Shown: positions 1 to 5,454 of the stretch, in pieces | Numbering within the stretch: position 1 is the first letter of the stretch | How the letters are laid out: each line of letters begins with the position of its first letter | Source: Dysgonomonas sp. | GTDB lineage: Bacteria; Bacteroidota; Bacteroidia; Bacteroidales; Dysgonomonadaceae | Assembly (NCBI GenBank): GCA_030151105.1 | Contig: JASLEN010000317.1 | Location: 1-6,571, forward strand | Length of the DNA stretch: 6,571 nucleotides | Direction: 5' to 3' | The notes under the pieces: model-generated | The model's database searches: none | Told to the model about the DNA's origin: nothing | What the model saw: the letters and a program-made list of their open reading frames with translations, nothing else | Program-made: the position numbers and the translations under genes

Positions 1-1681
1 AGCGCCCACCACCATCAAAATCGGAACCTACACCTACATGATCTATTCCAATCATGTCAACAACATAATCAATATGATTCATTGCATCCTCCAGACTTGC
101 TTTCGGATTATCAGGATTGATAAACAAATCGACCATACACACTTGAACCACTCCACCATTTTTAGCTATTGCTCTTAACTGATCGTCAGTTAGGTTTCGA
201 TCATGTTCGCAAAGTTCTCGTACCGAAGAGTGTGATGCAATAATCGGCTTAGTACTCAATTTAATAACATCATTGAAAGTGCTAATACCCACATGAGAAA
301 CATCGACCATCATTCCCAATTTATTCATCTCTTTTACGACCCTTTTCCCAAAAGGGCTCAGTCCTCCCCATTCGTTTTCTGTCTGGCTAGATGTATCGCA
401 AATATCATTGTCTTTTGTATGACATAGGGTCATATAACGCACTCCCATATCATAATACATCTTCAAATTATTTATATCCTTACCTATTGCATAGCCATTC
501 TCCACTCCTATAAAAAGAGCCTTTTTACCTTCTGCTTTCAACCGAATAATATCCTCTTTAGTGGTTGCTATTCCACAAAGATCAGCATGTATAGTAGCTT
601 GTAAAATAACATTCTTCACCATCGCCGAAATATATTCTACTGCCTTTTCCGACGATTTAGCATCTCGTTCTCCCTGTCCAGTATATGCTGCCATAAAGAT
701 AGCATCAAGTCTGCCTTCTTGCATTTTAGGTAGATCTACTAAACTACTATCTCGCGATGCAAAATTATAGCCATCGTGCTTTCTGTAATTTAGGGGCGTA
801 TCGGCATGAGAATCGATAGATAATATGCTTTTATGTAACTCTTTAGCCTTCTTATAAGTTGTAGCATCATTTAGCAAGTTTTGAAAAAGTTTTAACATTA
901 TAGTATCACCATGTGCTGTGTGAATTTCGGGATGCCATTGCACAGCCATAATATTTCGATGAGGGTAGGCTTCTATAGCTTCTACAACACCATCCTCACT
1001 ATGTGCTACTGCTTTAAAATAAGGAGCTACATCTTTTACGGCTTGATGATGAAACGAATTTGTTTGAATACTAGTAGTTCCCAGAATTTTAGCGAGCCTT
1101 GAATTTGGTTCGATATTAACAGTATGAGTCCCTATATAACCTTTTTCTTCTTGGCTATGATTAATTATGGTGCTCAATTGTGATGGAATATCTTGATATA
1201 GAGTTCCTCCAAAAGCGACATTCAAACCTTGTTCGCCTCTGCAAATACCAAGAATTGGCACATTCCAATCGGTAGCCAATTTGATAAGCGTAAGATCGGA
1301 TATATCTCGTATAGAATCTACTTCTCCGAGCTTCTCTATAGCCTTTTCATTATAATAGCTTGGATTAAAATCCACACCTCCAATCAATACAAGACCATCT
1401 AATTCTTGGACTATGCTTCGCAGTGACAATACATCAGTTATTGGTGGAATAATTATGAGTTCTCCACCAGCTTTCAAAACTGATTTAATATAGCTTTCTG
1501 AGACAGACGCACCCGTATTATAATTAGATGAAGAAATACCTATACGAGGAGCTTTCTCTTGACGTATATCTATTTGTGAATCTATGCTTTTATGAAAGCC
1601 TCTTAGTTTAGTATCTCTATCTTGTGAAAAACTTAAAAGAGAGAACGTAAATATTAAGGCAGAAAGGGCTATTCTTTTCAT
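1..1681 (-). CDS. Exported C26 (PuuD-like) hydrolase fused to M19 membrane-type dipeptidase, 3' end outside window
   Basis: The frame starts at ATG 1681 and is open to the window edge, giving 560 residues without a stop. Residues 1-19 form a signal peptide, with likely cleavage after SFS before Gln20. Residues ~45-270 are a class I glutamine-amidotransferase fold of the peptidase C26 / gamma-glutamyl-GABA hydrolase type: LDGLVLIGG at 94-102, the nucleophile elbow GICRGEQ with Cys147, and QWHPE at 248-252 with His250 and Glu252 completing the triad. Residues ~283-560 are an M19 renal-dipeptidase-type barrel: DSHAD (His292, Asp294), GVENG (bridging Glu394), DVSHVG (His463), ASHSS (His484) and GSDFDGG (Asp554). 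All expected catalytic and metal residues are present. C26 enzymes hydrolyse gamma-glutamyl amides and M19 enzymes cleave dipeptides, some with D-residues. Joint periplasmic breakdown of gamma-glutamyl or peptidoglycan-derived peptides is an inference. Only a short C-terminal part should be missing. Confidence 0.95.
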   Translation of the reverse strand, partial: MKRIALSALIFTFSLLSFSQDRDTKLRGFHKSIDSQIDIRQEKAPRIGISSSNYNTGASVSESYIKSVLKAGGELIIIPPITDVLSLRSIVQELDGLVLIGGVDFNPSYYNEKAIEKLGEVDSIRDISDLTLIKLATDWNVPILGICRGEQGLNVAFGGTLYQDIPSQLSTIINHSQEEKGYIGTHTVNIEPNSRLAKILGTTSIQTNSFHHQAVKDVAPYFKAVAHSEDGVVEAIEAYPHRNIMAVQWHPEIHTAHGDTIMLKLFQNLLNDATTYKKAKELHKSILSIDSHADTPLNYRKHDGYNFASRDSSLVDLPKMQEGRLDAIFMAAYTGQGERDAKSSEKAVEYISAMVKNVILQATIHADLCGIATTKEDIIRLKAEGKKALFIGVENGYAIGKDINNLKMYYDMGVRYMTLCHTKDNDICDTSSQTENEWGGLSPFGKRVVKEMNKLGMMVDVSHVGISTFNDVIKLSTKPIIASHSSVRELCEHDRNLTDDQLRAIAKNGGVVQVCMVDLFINPDNPKASLEDAMNHIDYVVDMIGIDHVGVGSDFDGGGR

Positions 1682-1709
1682 GTATAATTTTAATTAATAT
1701 TCAATATCT

Positions 1710-1739
1710 CAAAGATAAAACTTTTATAAGTTATTCATA
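1710..1739 (-). promoter_or_regulatory. Candidate Bacteroidetes promoter of the C26-M19 fusion gene
   Basis: On the minus strand TATCTTTG (1710-1717) matches the Bacteroidetes -7 box TAnnTTTG exactly. TATG (1736-1739), one mismatch from the TTTG -33 box, lies 18 bases upstream. The box ends 28 bases before the ATG, so the leader would be only about 20 bases. No Shine-Dalgarno is seen; the leader is A/T-rich, as is common in this phylum. Confidence 0.55.
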
Positions 1740-1762
1740 ATCTTTGTAGTTGCGAATAACAA

Positions 1763-1798
1763 AAAAGCTCCGATATCACAAATGGAATCGAAGCTTTT
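1763..1798 (-). terminator. Intrinsic terminator after the methyltransferase gene
   Basis: Arms 1763-1774 and 1787-1798 form a 12-bp stem around a 12-base loop. On the minus strand the only imperfection is a G-U wobble, whereas on the plus strand it would be a C-A mismatch. The minus-strand transcript continues into a run of U (T6, then GTT). Both points favour minus-strand termination of the gene ending at 1900. Confidence 0.85.
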
Positions 1799-1899
1799 CT
1801 ATCAAAAATAATATAGTATAAAAGTAACTTTTAACGCTTTAATTGCTACTCTATCTATAAGATGCTTTCAACTATACTTTTGTTACAGCTTATAGAAAC
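1799..1899 (-). other. 3' untranslated stretch between methyltransferase stop and its terminator
   Basis: About 100 bases of A/T-rich sequence separate the stop codon at 1900 from the terminator hairpin. I see no ORF, tRNA, strong hairpin or exact promoter box in it. It is probably the 3' UTR of the methyltransferase mRNA. Confidence 0.4.
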
Positions 1900-2604
1900 T
1901 TAATTCTTTATTGCCTTCACAAAATAGCCAAAGGCTAGGAGCTCATTTGATCCTTTATCTTTTTTATTTTGCCTATTTAAAACTCGTAGGAATAGACCAG
2001 TGACTATTTTTTGATACCAATTCAATCCTTTGTTTGTATAGGTCTTGGATACGCTATTCAACCTTCTAGCTTCTTGAGCTAAATATTGAAAGAATGATCC
2101 ATTAGCTTCTAACTCTACTGACGAGAAGTTATTTTCGAGCAATATATCATTGTAATAAAACTGACTGAATCCTGTTGCAAAAAAATAAGGAGCTTGATGT
2201 GTTAATGAGCAAAATGGGGCAGTGATTAGTAATATTCCATCTTTTTTAAGCAATCTAGAAAACTCTTTTAGCGCTAAGTTAGGGTGGGGCAGATGCTCCA
2301 GTACTTCAGAACATAAAATAGCATCAAAGCTACCATCCTCTTCTGGAATTTTAGTTATGTCTGAAATAATATCTAGTTCTCCATAGTCCCATTTATCATT
2401 TTGGAGACCACTTTCTGCATCTGATGGAATATATGCGGCAAAGTCTTGAGCTACATAATCAAGATGCTTCGCATACTTTCTGAATTGTTGTGTTCCTGCA
2501 CCAGCATCCAATACTCTTGCTCCCTTGGGTAAAGCTTCTAATTGCTTAATTACCCAAGCAATTCTTTGTTGATGATTTTTTGTACCTATAGATGGTATAA
2601 ACAT
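1900..2604 (-). CDS. Class I SAM-dependent methyltransferase (Methyltransf_11 type)
   Basis: This is a cytoplasmic methyltransferase of 234 residues from ATG 2604. The SAM-binding motif I is VLDAGAGTQQF (31-41). Asp at the end of LDYVAQD (~48-54) is in the usual position for contacting the SAM ribose. The acidic motif DAILCSEVLEHLPHP (94-108) and LLKKDGILLITAPF (118-131) complete the Rossmann core. The following HQAPYFFATGFSQFYY and the C-terminal NELLAFGYFVKAIK resemble methyltransferases found in glycan or envelope biosynthesis clusters. The acceptor cannot be told from sequence, and no glycosyltransferase is adjacent. The frame can be extended to a GTG at 2655, but that codon lies in the loop of the upstream gene's terminator, so ATG 2604 is preferred. 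The gene appears transcribed alone, with its terminator at 1763-1798. Confidence 0.9.
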   Translation of the reverse strand: MFIPSIGTKNHQQRIAWVIKQLEALPKGARVLDAGAGTQQFRKYAKHLDYVAQDFAAYIPSDAESGLQNDKWDYGELDIISDITKIPEEDGSFDAILCSEVLEHLPHPNLALKEFSRLLKKDGILLITAPFCSLTHQAPYFFATGFSQFYYNDILLENNFSSVELEANGSFFQYLAQEARRLNSVSKTYTNKGLNWYQKIVTGLFLRVLNRQNKKDKGSNELLAFGYFVKAIKN

Positions 2605-2627
2605 AGTTTTGTTTGTTGAAATTTCTT

Positions 2628-2658
2628 GCAAGCTATAAAAATAATGTGTCCTCACAAA
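2628..2658 (-). promoter_or_regulatory. Weak candidate promoter of the methyltransferase gene
   Basis: On the minus strand TTTG (2655-2658) stands 19 bases upstream of TAGCTTGC (2628-2635), which keeps only TA and TT of the TAnnTTTG box. Spacing is right but the -7 box is poor. If real, this promoter overlaps the terminator hairpin of the gene before it and would start RNA a few bases upstream of ATG 2604. Confidence 0.25.
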
Positions 2659-2684
2659 ATATATTTATTGCGAGGACACATTAT
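2641..2684 (-). terminator. Intrinsic terminator after the lipoprotein gene
   Basis: A perfect 13-bp inverted repeat (arms 2641-2653 and 2672-2684) flanks an 18-base loop. On the minus strand the second arm ends in ATTAT followed by TTTTAT, a usable U-tract. It begins 15 bases after the lipoprotein stop codon at 2700. It also covers the GTG at 2655 that would be the longest possible start of the methyltransferase. Confidence 0.85.
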
Positions 2685-2699
2685 CTATTGGGTTATTAT

Positions 2700-3332
2700 T
2701 TATTTAGAGGTTGCAATGTACACAATTTCTTCTCCATCATGCCAAAATACATCAACCATCGATTTCGAAATAGAATCTTCTACATCTATATAAGCATCTC
2801 CATTTATATCCTTAAATTTTAAAGCTCCAACTTTAGGTGCATAATCATCTTTATCTACCCCAAAGTTAAATGTAGGAGAGGATTCAATATCGTCTTGTGA
2901 AGTTATAATACCATCTATTTGAAATTTGGCAGCACTTACAAACCTTTTGTCTTCGTCTTTCAAATTCAATAAAACGAGATTACTTTTTACTACTTTTTCC
3001 TCGTTTTGCAAGATTTCTTTTTCTACAGTATAGAAAATAATTTCATCATCATGCCAATACTTAGCTGTACCATCAAGACCTGTTCTCAACTGTTTGACCA
3101 CATCATATCCATTATTGTCATTAAGTTTCCATATTGTAATTATGGCATCCTCTGATACATATCTGGAAGAAGCAGAATGTTGTTCAATAAAGTCTTCATT
3201 ACATTCATAAACTCTAAAAGTAGTTGTAAACCTCTCTTCATGTTCAAAGGTTTCATCATCAGAACATGAAGTGTAAGCAATGTGAAAAATAATACACAAA
3301 GCCATGATTAATAGTTTGTTTATCTTTCTCAT
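2700..3332 (-). CDS. Probable surface-exposed lipoprotein of unknown function
   Basis: The product has 210 residues from ATG 3332. Residues 1-22 are a lipoprotein signal peptide (basic MRKINK, then a hydrophobic core) ending in a loose lipobox before Cys23. Cys23 is followed by SDDE, matching the acidic surface-export signal described for Bacteroidetes lipoproteins, so outer-leaflet display is likely. The rest is hydrophilic and acidic. Two segments look related: residues ~66-105, with WHDDEIIFY at 93-101, and ~168-210, with WHDGEEIVYI at 197-206. The second is preceded by DINGDAYIDVED (175-186), which resembles an EF-hand or dockerin calcium loop but has Ala where Gly is usual. I do not recognise the family. 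The gene is bounded by terminators on both sides, so it is probably transcribed alone. Confidence 0.85.
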   Translation of the reverse strand: MRKINKLLIMALCIIFHIAYTSCSDDETFEHEERFTTTFRVYECNEDFIEQHSASSRYVSEDAIITIWKLNDNNGYDVVKQLRTGLDGTAKYWHDDEIIFYTVEKEILQNEEKVVKSNLVLLNLKDEDKRFVSAAKFQIDGIITSQDDIESSPTFNFGVDKDDYAPKVGALKFKDINGDAYIDVEDSISKSMVDVFWHDGEEIVYIATSK

Positions 3333-3366
3333 GATGGACTTTAAGTTTGGTTATTCGACTTTGTTC

Positions 3367-3374
3367 TAAAAGTA
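3367..3374 (-). promoter_or_regulatory. Weak candidate -7 box of the lipoprotein gene
   Basis: On the minus strand TACTTTTA differs from TAnnTTTG only in the last base and lies 34 bases before ATG 3332. I could not find a TTTG at 18-20 bases upstream, so this is tentative. A promoter is needed here because a strong terminator (3427-3457) separates this gene from the one before it. Confidence 0.3.
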
Positions 3375-3426
3375 GTTCTCTAATATACAACATTATTTCG
3401 GACTATTTATTGCATTGCCAAATAAA

Positions 3427-3457
3427 AAAGGTGCTGATATTTAATATCAACACCTTT
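3427..3457 (-). terminator. Intrinsic terminator after the repeat-protein gene
   Basis: Arms 3427-3440 and 3444-3457 form a 14-bp stem with a three-base loop. On the minus strand it holds one G-U wobble, which would be a C-A mismatch on the plus strand. A T-rich tail (TTTATTT) follows on the minus strand. It starts about 20 bases after the stop codon at 3477. Confidence 0.88.
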
Positions 3458-3476
3458 CTATTTATAATTTTGTAAA

Positions 3477-5210
3477 TTATAGATTTACTACAGCATCAAT
3501 TTCTCCATATCTATAAGTCGATTGTACACCTGTTGTAGATTGTACGATGATGTTTCTTCCTGGATCATCCTGAACAACTGTTCCTTGAATTGATCTTCCA
3601 CGTTTAGGCATTACAATTACAGTCCTATTTAGTTGCGAAGTACTAGTCGCTAAACGTTCTCCTCTACTTCCATACATTTTCAACCCTGTACTAGCTGGCA
3701 CACCGCCTCTAACACTAGCAGTCTGTCTGCGAGTAGGAGTTGTAGACGCAACTTCTCGAATTGTTCTATTGTTTTTTCCTGGAGTTTTCACAGCATAACC
3801 TCCATAACTATCATTTGAGCTGCTTTGCGCATATTCACGACGAGGTGAAGGTGTTGACTGCTTCCCTGGTGTCTTTACTGCATAGCCTCCATAGTTGTCA
3901 TCATTATTTGTTGAAGGAGAAGATTTGTATGCATAGTCATTCTTAGAAGCATTTTCGTATTGTGCAATATTAGTCGAGCCACCCATACTCGGTGCTTTGC
4001 GTCTAGCATAACCATCAACTGATGCATTCAAGTTTCTAGATGCAGGTTTACTATTTGCATCTTGATTGCCAGACCTCACTGCGTATCCTCCATAAGTTCC
4101 TTGAGAACTAGACTGAGCATATTCACGGGTAACTTTAGGAGCAGCAGCTTGATTCTTACCTGGTGTTTTAACTGCATAGCCTCCATGAGTTTCTTGAGGT
4201 GTGTTATTTGCATAATAATCTTTAACAGGTGCAGTATTCGTTCCCATTGTAGGTGCTTTTCTTCTAGCATAGCCATCTATAGGCGCGCCTGCAGTAGTAG
4301 ATGAAGTTCCTCCTTGGTTGCTTGATCTCACAGCATAACCTCCATAAGCTTTATCATTATCCTTAGCATTATCATATTGCGATAAACTTGCAGTTTGTTT
4401 AGGAGCTACAGTTTTGACTGCATAGCCTTGGTAAGATGGAGAAGTCTCAGCATATTTCGTACTGCCTGCACCATCTAAAACAGGAGCTGAATTTGTCCCC
4501 ATTGGAGCTTTACGTCTAGCATATGCATCATCGTTTGTTGGTGTATTCGACTGAGGAGCACGTGCTATCGCATAACCTTCATTTACAGCTCTTCTTTCAT
4601 AAGGCATATCTTCTCTTACTTGATATGCATCATCATTCATCTCTGCATTTCTAACAACTCTAGAATAATCTCTAGAATAACCATCTGCACTGACAATTCG
4701 TCTTTTAGCATTTGTCTCTATATGAAGTCTTGGGTCTTCTGCCTGCTCTTCTTCTTTAAGAGTATCGCTTTGCACTACTGCAGATCTGATTCCATATGTA
4801 AATTCAGAATCATCATTCCAATGTGTCGTTTTATTCTGTCTTACACTTCTTACAGGTACAGGATCTCCATCTTTGATTTCGCTTTGATGCATCGTTGGAG
4901 CAGTTCTTCTGCGATATGCACCTGAATTGTCTTGATCGGAATCGTACTCGTATAAAGCCAAATACTCTGAAGCTTGCGAAGCATCAGGCGCCATTTTAGA
5001 CATATACTCAGAGGATGTGTACTCATTAGCTCTAGGTTGAGCTTTCATTACTGCATTCAAATTAGTAGTAGCACCAGCATAAACAGAATAGGAGCTATCA
5101 AGACTAGCGTCTTCAGCCATTTTATCTGCTTTTACATAAAGTGCAATACTCACCAAAGTTGCAAGTCCAACTAATGCAGCGACTTTAATCTTAGTTGATA
5201 TTGAATTCAT
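3477..5210 (-). CDS. Secreted Tyr-Ala repeat protein with C-terminal small beta domain
   Basis: The product has 577 residues from ATG 5210. A TTG three codons earlier (5219) is also in frame but is a poorer start. Residues 1-28 form a signal peptide: a Lys-containing N-region, the hydrophobic stretch VAALVGLATLVSIALYV, and a possible cleavage site after VKA. If it is not cleaved, it would act as an N-terminal anchor. The body is polar and looks disordered, rich in Ser, Asn, Tyr, Arg and Ala, with no Cys and one Trp. Residues ~229-480 hold three tandem units of 82-87 residues built from YARRKAP, GYAVKT(PGK), EYAQSSS and YGGYAV motifs; degenerate copies occur earlier (GAYRRRTAP, EGYAIARAP). Residues ~529-577, from RTVIVMPKRGRSIQGTVV to YGEIDAVVNL, match the pattern of the small beta domain 'knG..i.G.v.......i.v.t..G....y...eI..i' found in other Bacteroidetes proteins. 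Function unknown; a secreted or envelope structural or binding role is inference. Confidence 0.85.
   Translation of the reverse strand: MNSISTKIKVAALVGLATLVSIALYVKADKMAEDASLDSSYSVYAGATTNLNAVMKAQPRANEYTSSEYMSKMAPDASQASEYLALYEYDSDQDNSGAYRRRTAPTMHQSEIKDGDPVPVRSVRQNKTTHWNDDSEFTYGIRSAVVQSDTLKEEEQAEDPRLHIETNAKRRIVSADGYSRDYSRVVRNAEMNDDAYQVREDMPYERRAVNEGYAIARAPQSNTPTNDDAYARRKAPMGTNSAPVLDGAGSTKYAETSPSYQGYAVKTVAPKQTASLSQYDNAKDNDKAYGGYAVRSSNQGGTSSTTAGAPIDGYARRKAPTMGTNTAPVKDYYANNTPQETHGGYAVKTPGKNQAAAPKVTREYAQSSSQGTYGGYAVRSGNQDANSKPASRNLNASVDGYARRKAPSMGGSTNIAQYENASKNDYAYKSSPSTNNDDNYGGYAVKTPGKQSTPSPRREYAQSSSNDSYGGYAVKTPGKNNRTIREVASTTPTRRQTASVRGGVPASTGLKMYGSRGERLATSTSQLNRTVIVMPKRGRSIQGTVVQDDPGRNIIVQSTTGVQSTYRYGEIDAVVNL
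3480..3626 (-). other. C-terminal small beta domain of the repeat protein
   Basis: This encodes residues 529-577. The alternation of hydrophobic residues, with Gly-rich turns at RGRSIQG and TTGVQ and an ending YGEIDAVV, suggests a compact beta-sheet module. It is the only part of the mature protein that looks folded. It resembles, from memory of the pattern, a widespread Bacteroidetes module that often follows disordered or membrane segments. Confidence 0.5.
3771..4526 (-). repeat. Three tandem ~85-codon repeat units inside the repeat-protein gene
   Basis: The units are 4278-4526 (A), 4017-4277 (B) and 3771-4016 (C), 83, 87 and 82 codons long. Each runs YARRKAP-MG, then a Tyr-containing spacer, GYAVKT, a second Tyr spacer, YGGYAV(R/K), and a linker. 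The YARRKAP Tyr residues are at 230, 314 and 401; the GYAVKT Tyr at 263, 345 and 443; the YGGYAV Tyr at 292, 376 and 471. Fifteen Tyr-Ala pairs lie between residues 213 and 471. Motif codons differ mainly at third positions, so these are old diverged repeats rather than a recent expansion. Confidence 0.9.
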
Positions 5211-5248
5211 TGCCTTCAATTATAATAAGTTCTGTAAAATAAAAGATA

Positions 5249-5277
5249 TTAATCTACACACTTTTGTATTAGATTAA
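5249..5277 (-). promoter_or_regulatory. Hairpin in the 5' leader of the repeat-protein gene
   Basis: A perfect 8-bp inverted repeat (TTAATCTA at 5249-5256 and TAGATTAA at 5270-5277) with a 13-base loop lies between the predicted promoter (5302-5331) and the ATG at 5210. The expected leader is about 85 bases, longer than those of the neighbours. It has no U-tract, so it is not an obvious terminator. It could be a leader RNA element or a protein-binding palindrome. It matches no riboswitch I know. Confidence 0.4.
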
Positions 5278-5301
5278 CTCTGTAACAATATGATTATCTA
5301 C

Positions 5302-5331
5302 CAAAGATAATATGATTATTTGAAAAACAAA
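5302..5331 (-). promoter_or_regulatory. Bacteroidetes promoter of the repeat-protein gene
   Basis: On the minus strand TTTG (5328-5331) and TATCTTTG (5302-5309) are separated by 18 bases. Both match the Bacteroidetes -33 and -7 consensus boxes exactly. RNA would start near 5295, giving a leader of about 85 bases before ATG 5210. This is the best promoter in the window. Confidence 0.75.
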
Positions 5332-5412
5332 GCGAATTATTTAAAAATATGAGATATTTCACTCAGATAGTAAATTGCTGATTGACAATCAATAGTAAAA
5401 TAGACTACTTTG

Positions 5413-5454
5413 AAATAATATAGGCTTGAGAAATATCTCAAGCCTATATTATTT
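5413..5454 (-). terminator. Perfect 18-bp hairpin terminator overlapping the M23 stop codon
   Basis: Arms 5413-5430 and 5437-5454 are perfect reverse complements around a six-base loop. The TAA stop of the M23 gene (5453-5455) lies in the first arm as transcribed. After the second arm the minus strand reads CAAAG, so the only U-rich part is the end of the stem itself (TATTATTT). It may act as a terminator, an mRNA 3'-end stabiliser, or both. Confidence 0.75.

Noticed and set aside
561..1102. Short plus-strand open frames over the C26-M19 gene
   Set aside because: They lie opposite a long minus-strand gene with intact catalytic motifs, and their translations show no domain or signal; they are antisense shadows.
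1799..1899. Possible small RNA between the methyltransferase and the fusion gene
   Set aside because: The span ends in a terminator, but I found no exact promoter box or strong internal structure; a 3' UTR explains it.
2613..2822. Plus-strand 69-codon open frame
   Set aside because: It crosses a terminator hairpin and overlaps the ends of two well-supported minus-strand genes; its product is low-complexity Ile/Tyr-rich sequence.
4076..4276. Minus-strand 66-codon frame inside the repeat-protein gene
   Set aside because: It is another frame of repetitive coding DNA. Its apparent regularity comes from the overlying repeats.
3771..4526. CRISPR-like or non-coding repeat array
   Set aside because: The recurring gcataacctccata-type words are codons for YGGYA in a continuous frame, vary at third positions and have uneven spacing; no Cas gene is nearby.
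5211..5219. TTG start for the repeat protein at 5219
   Set aside because: It adds only three residues, is a rare start codon, and an ATG follows at 5210 directly before a typical signal peptide.
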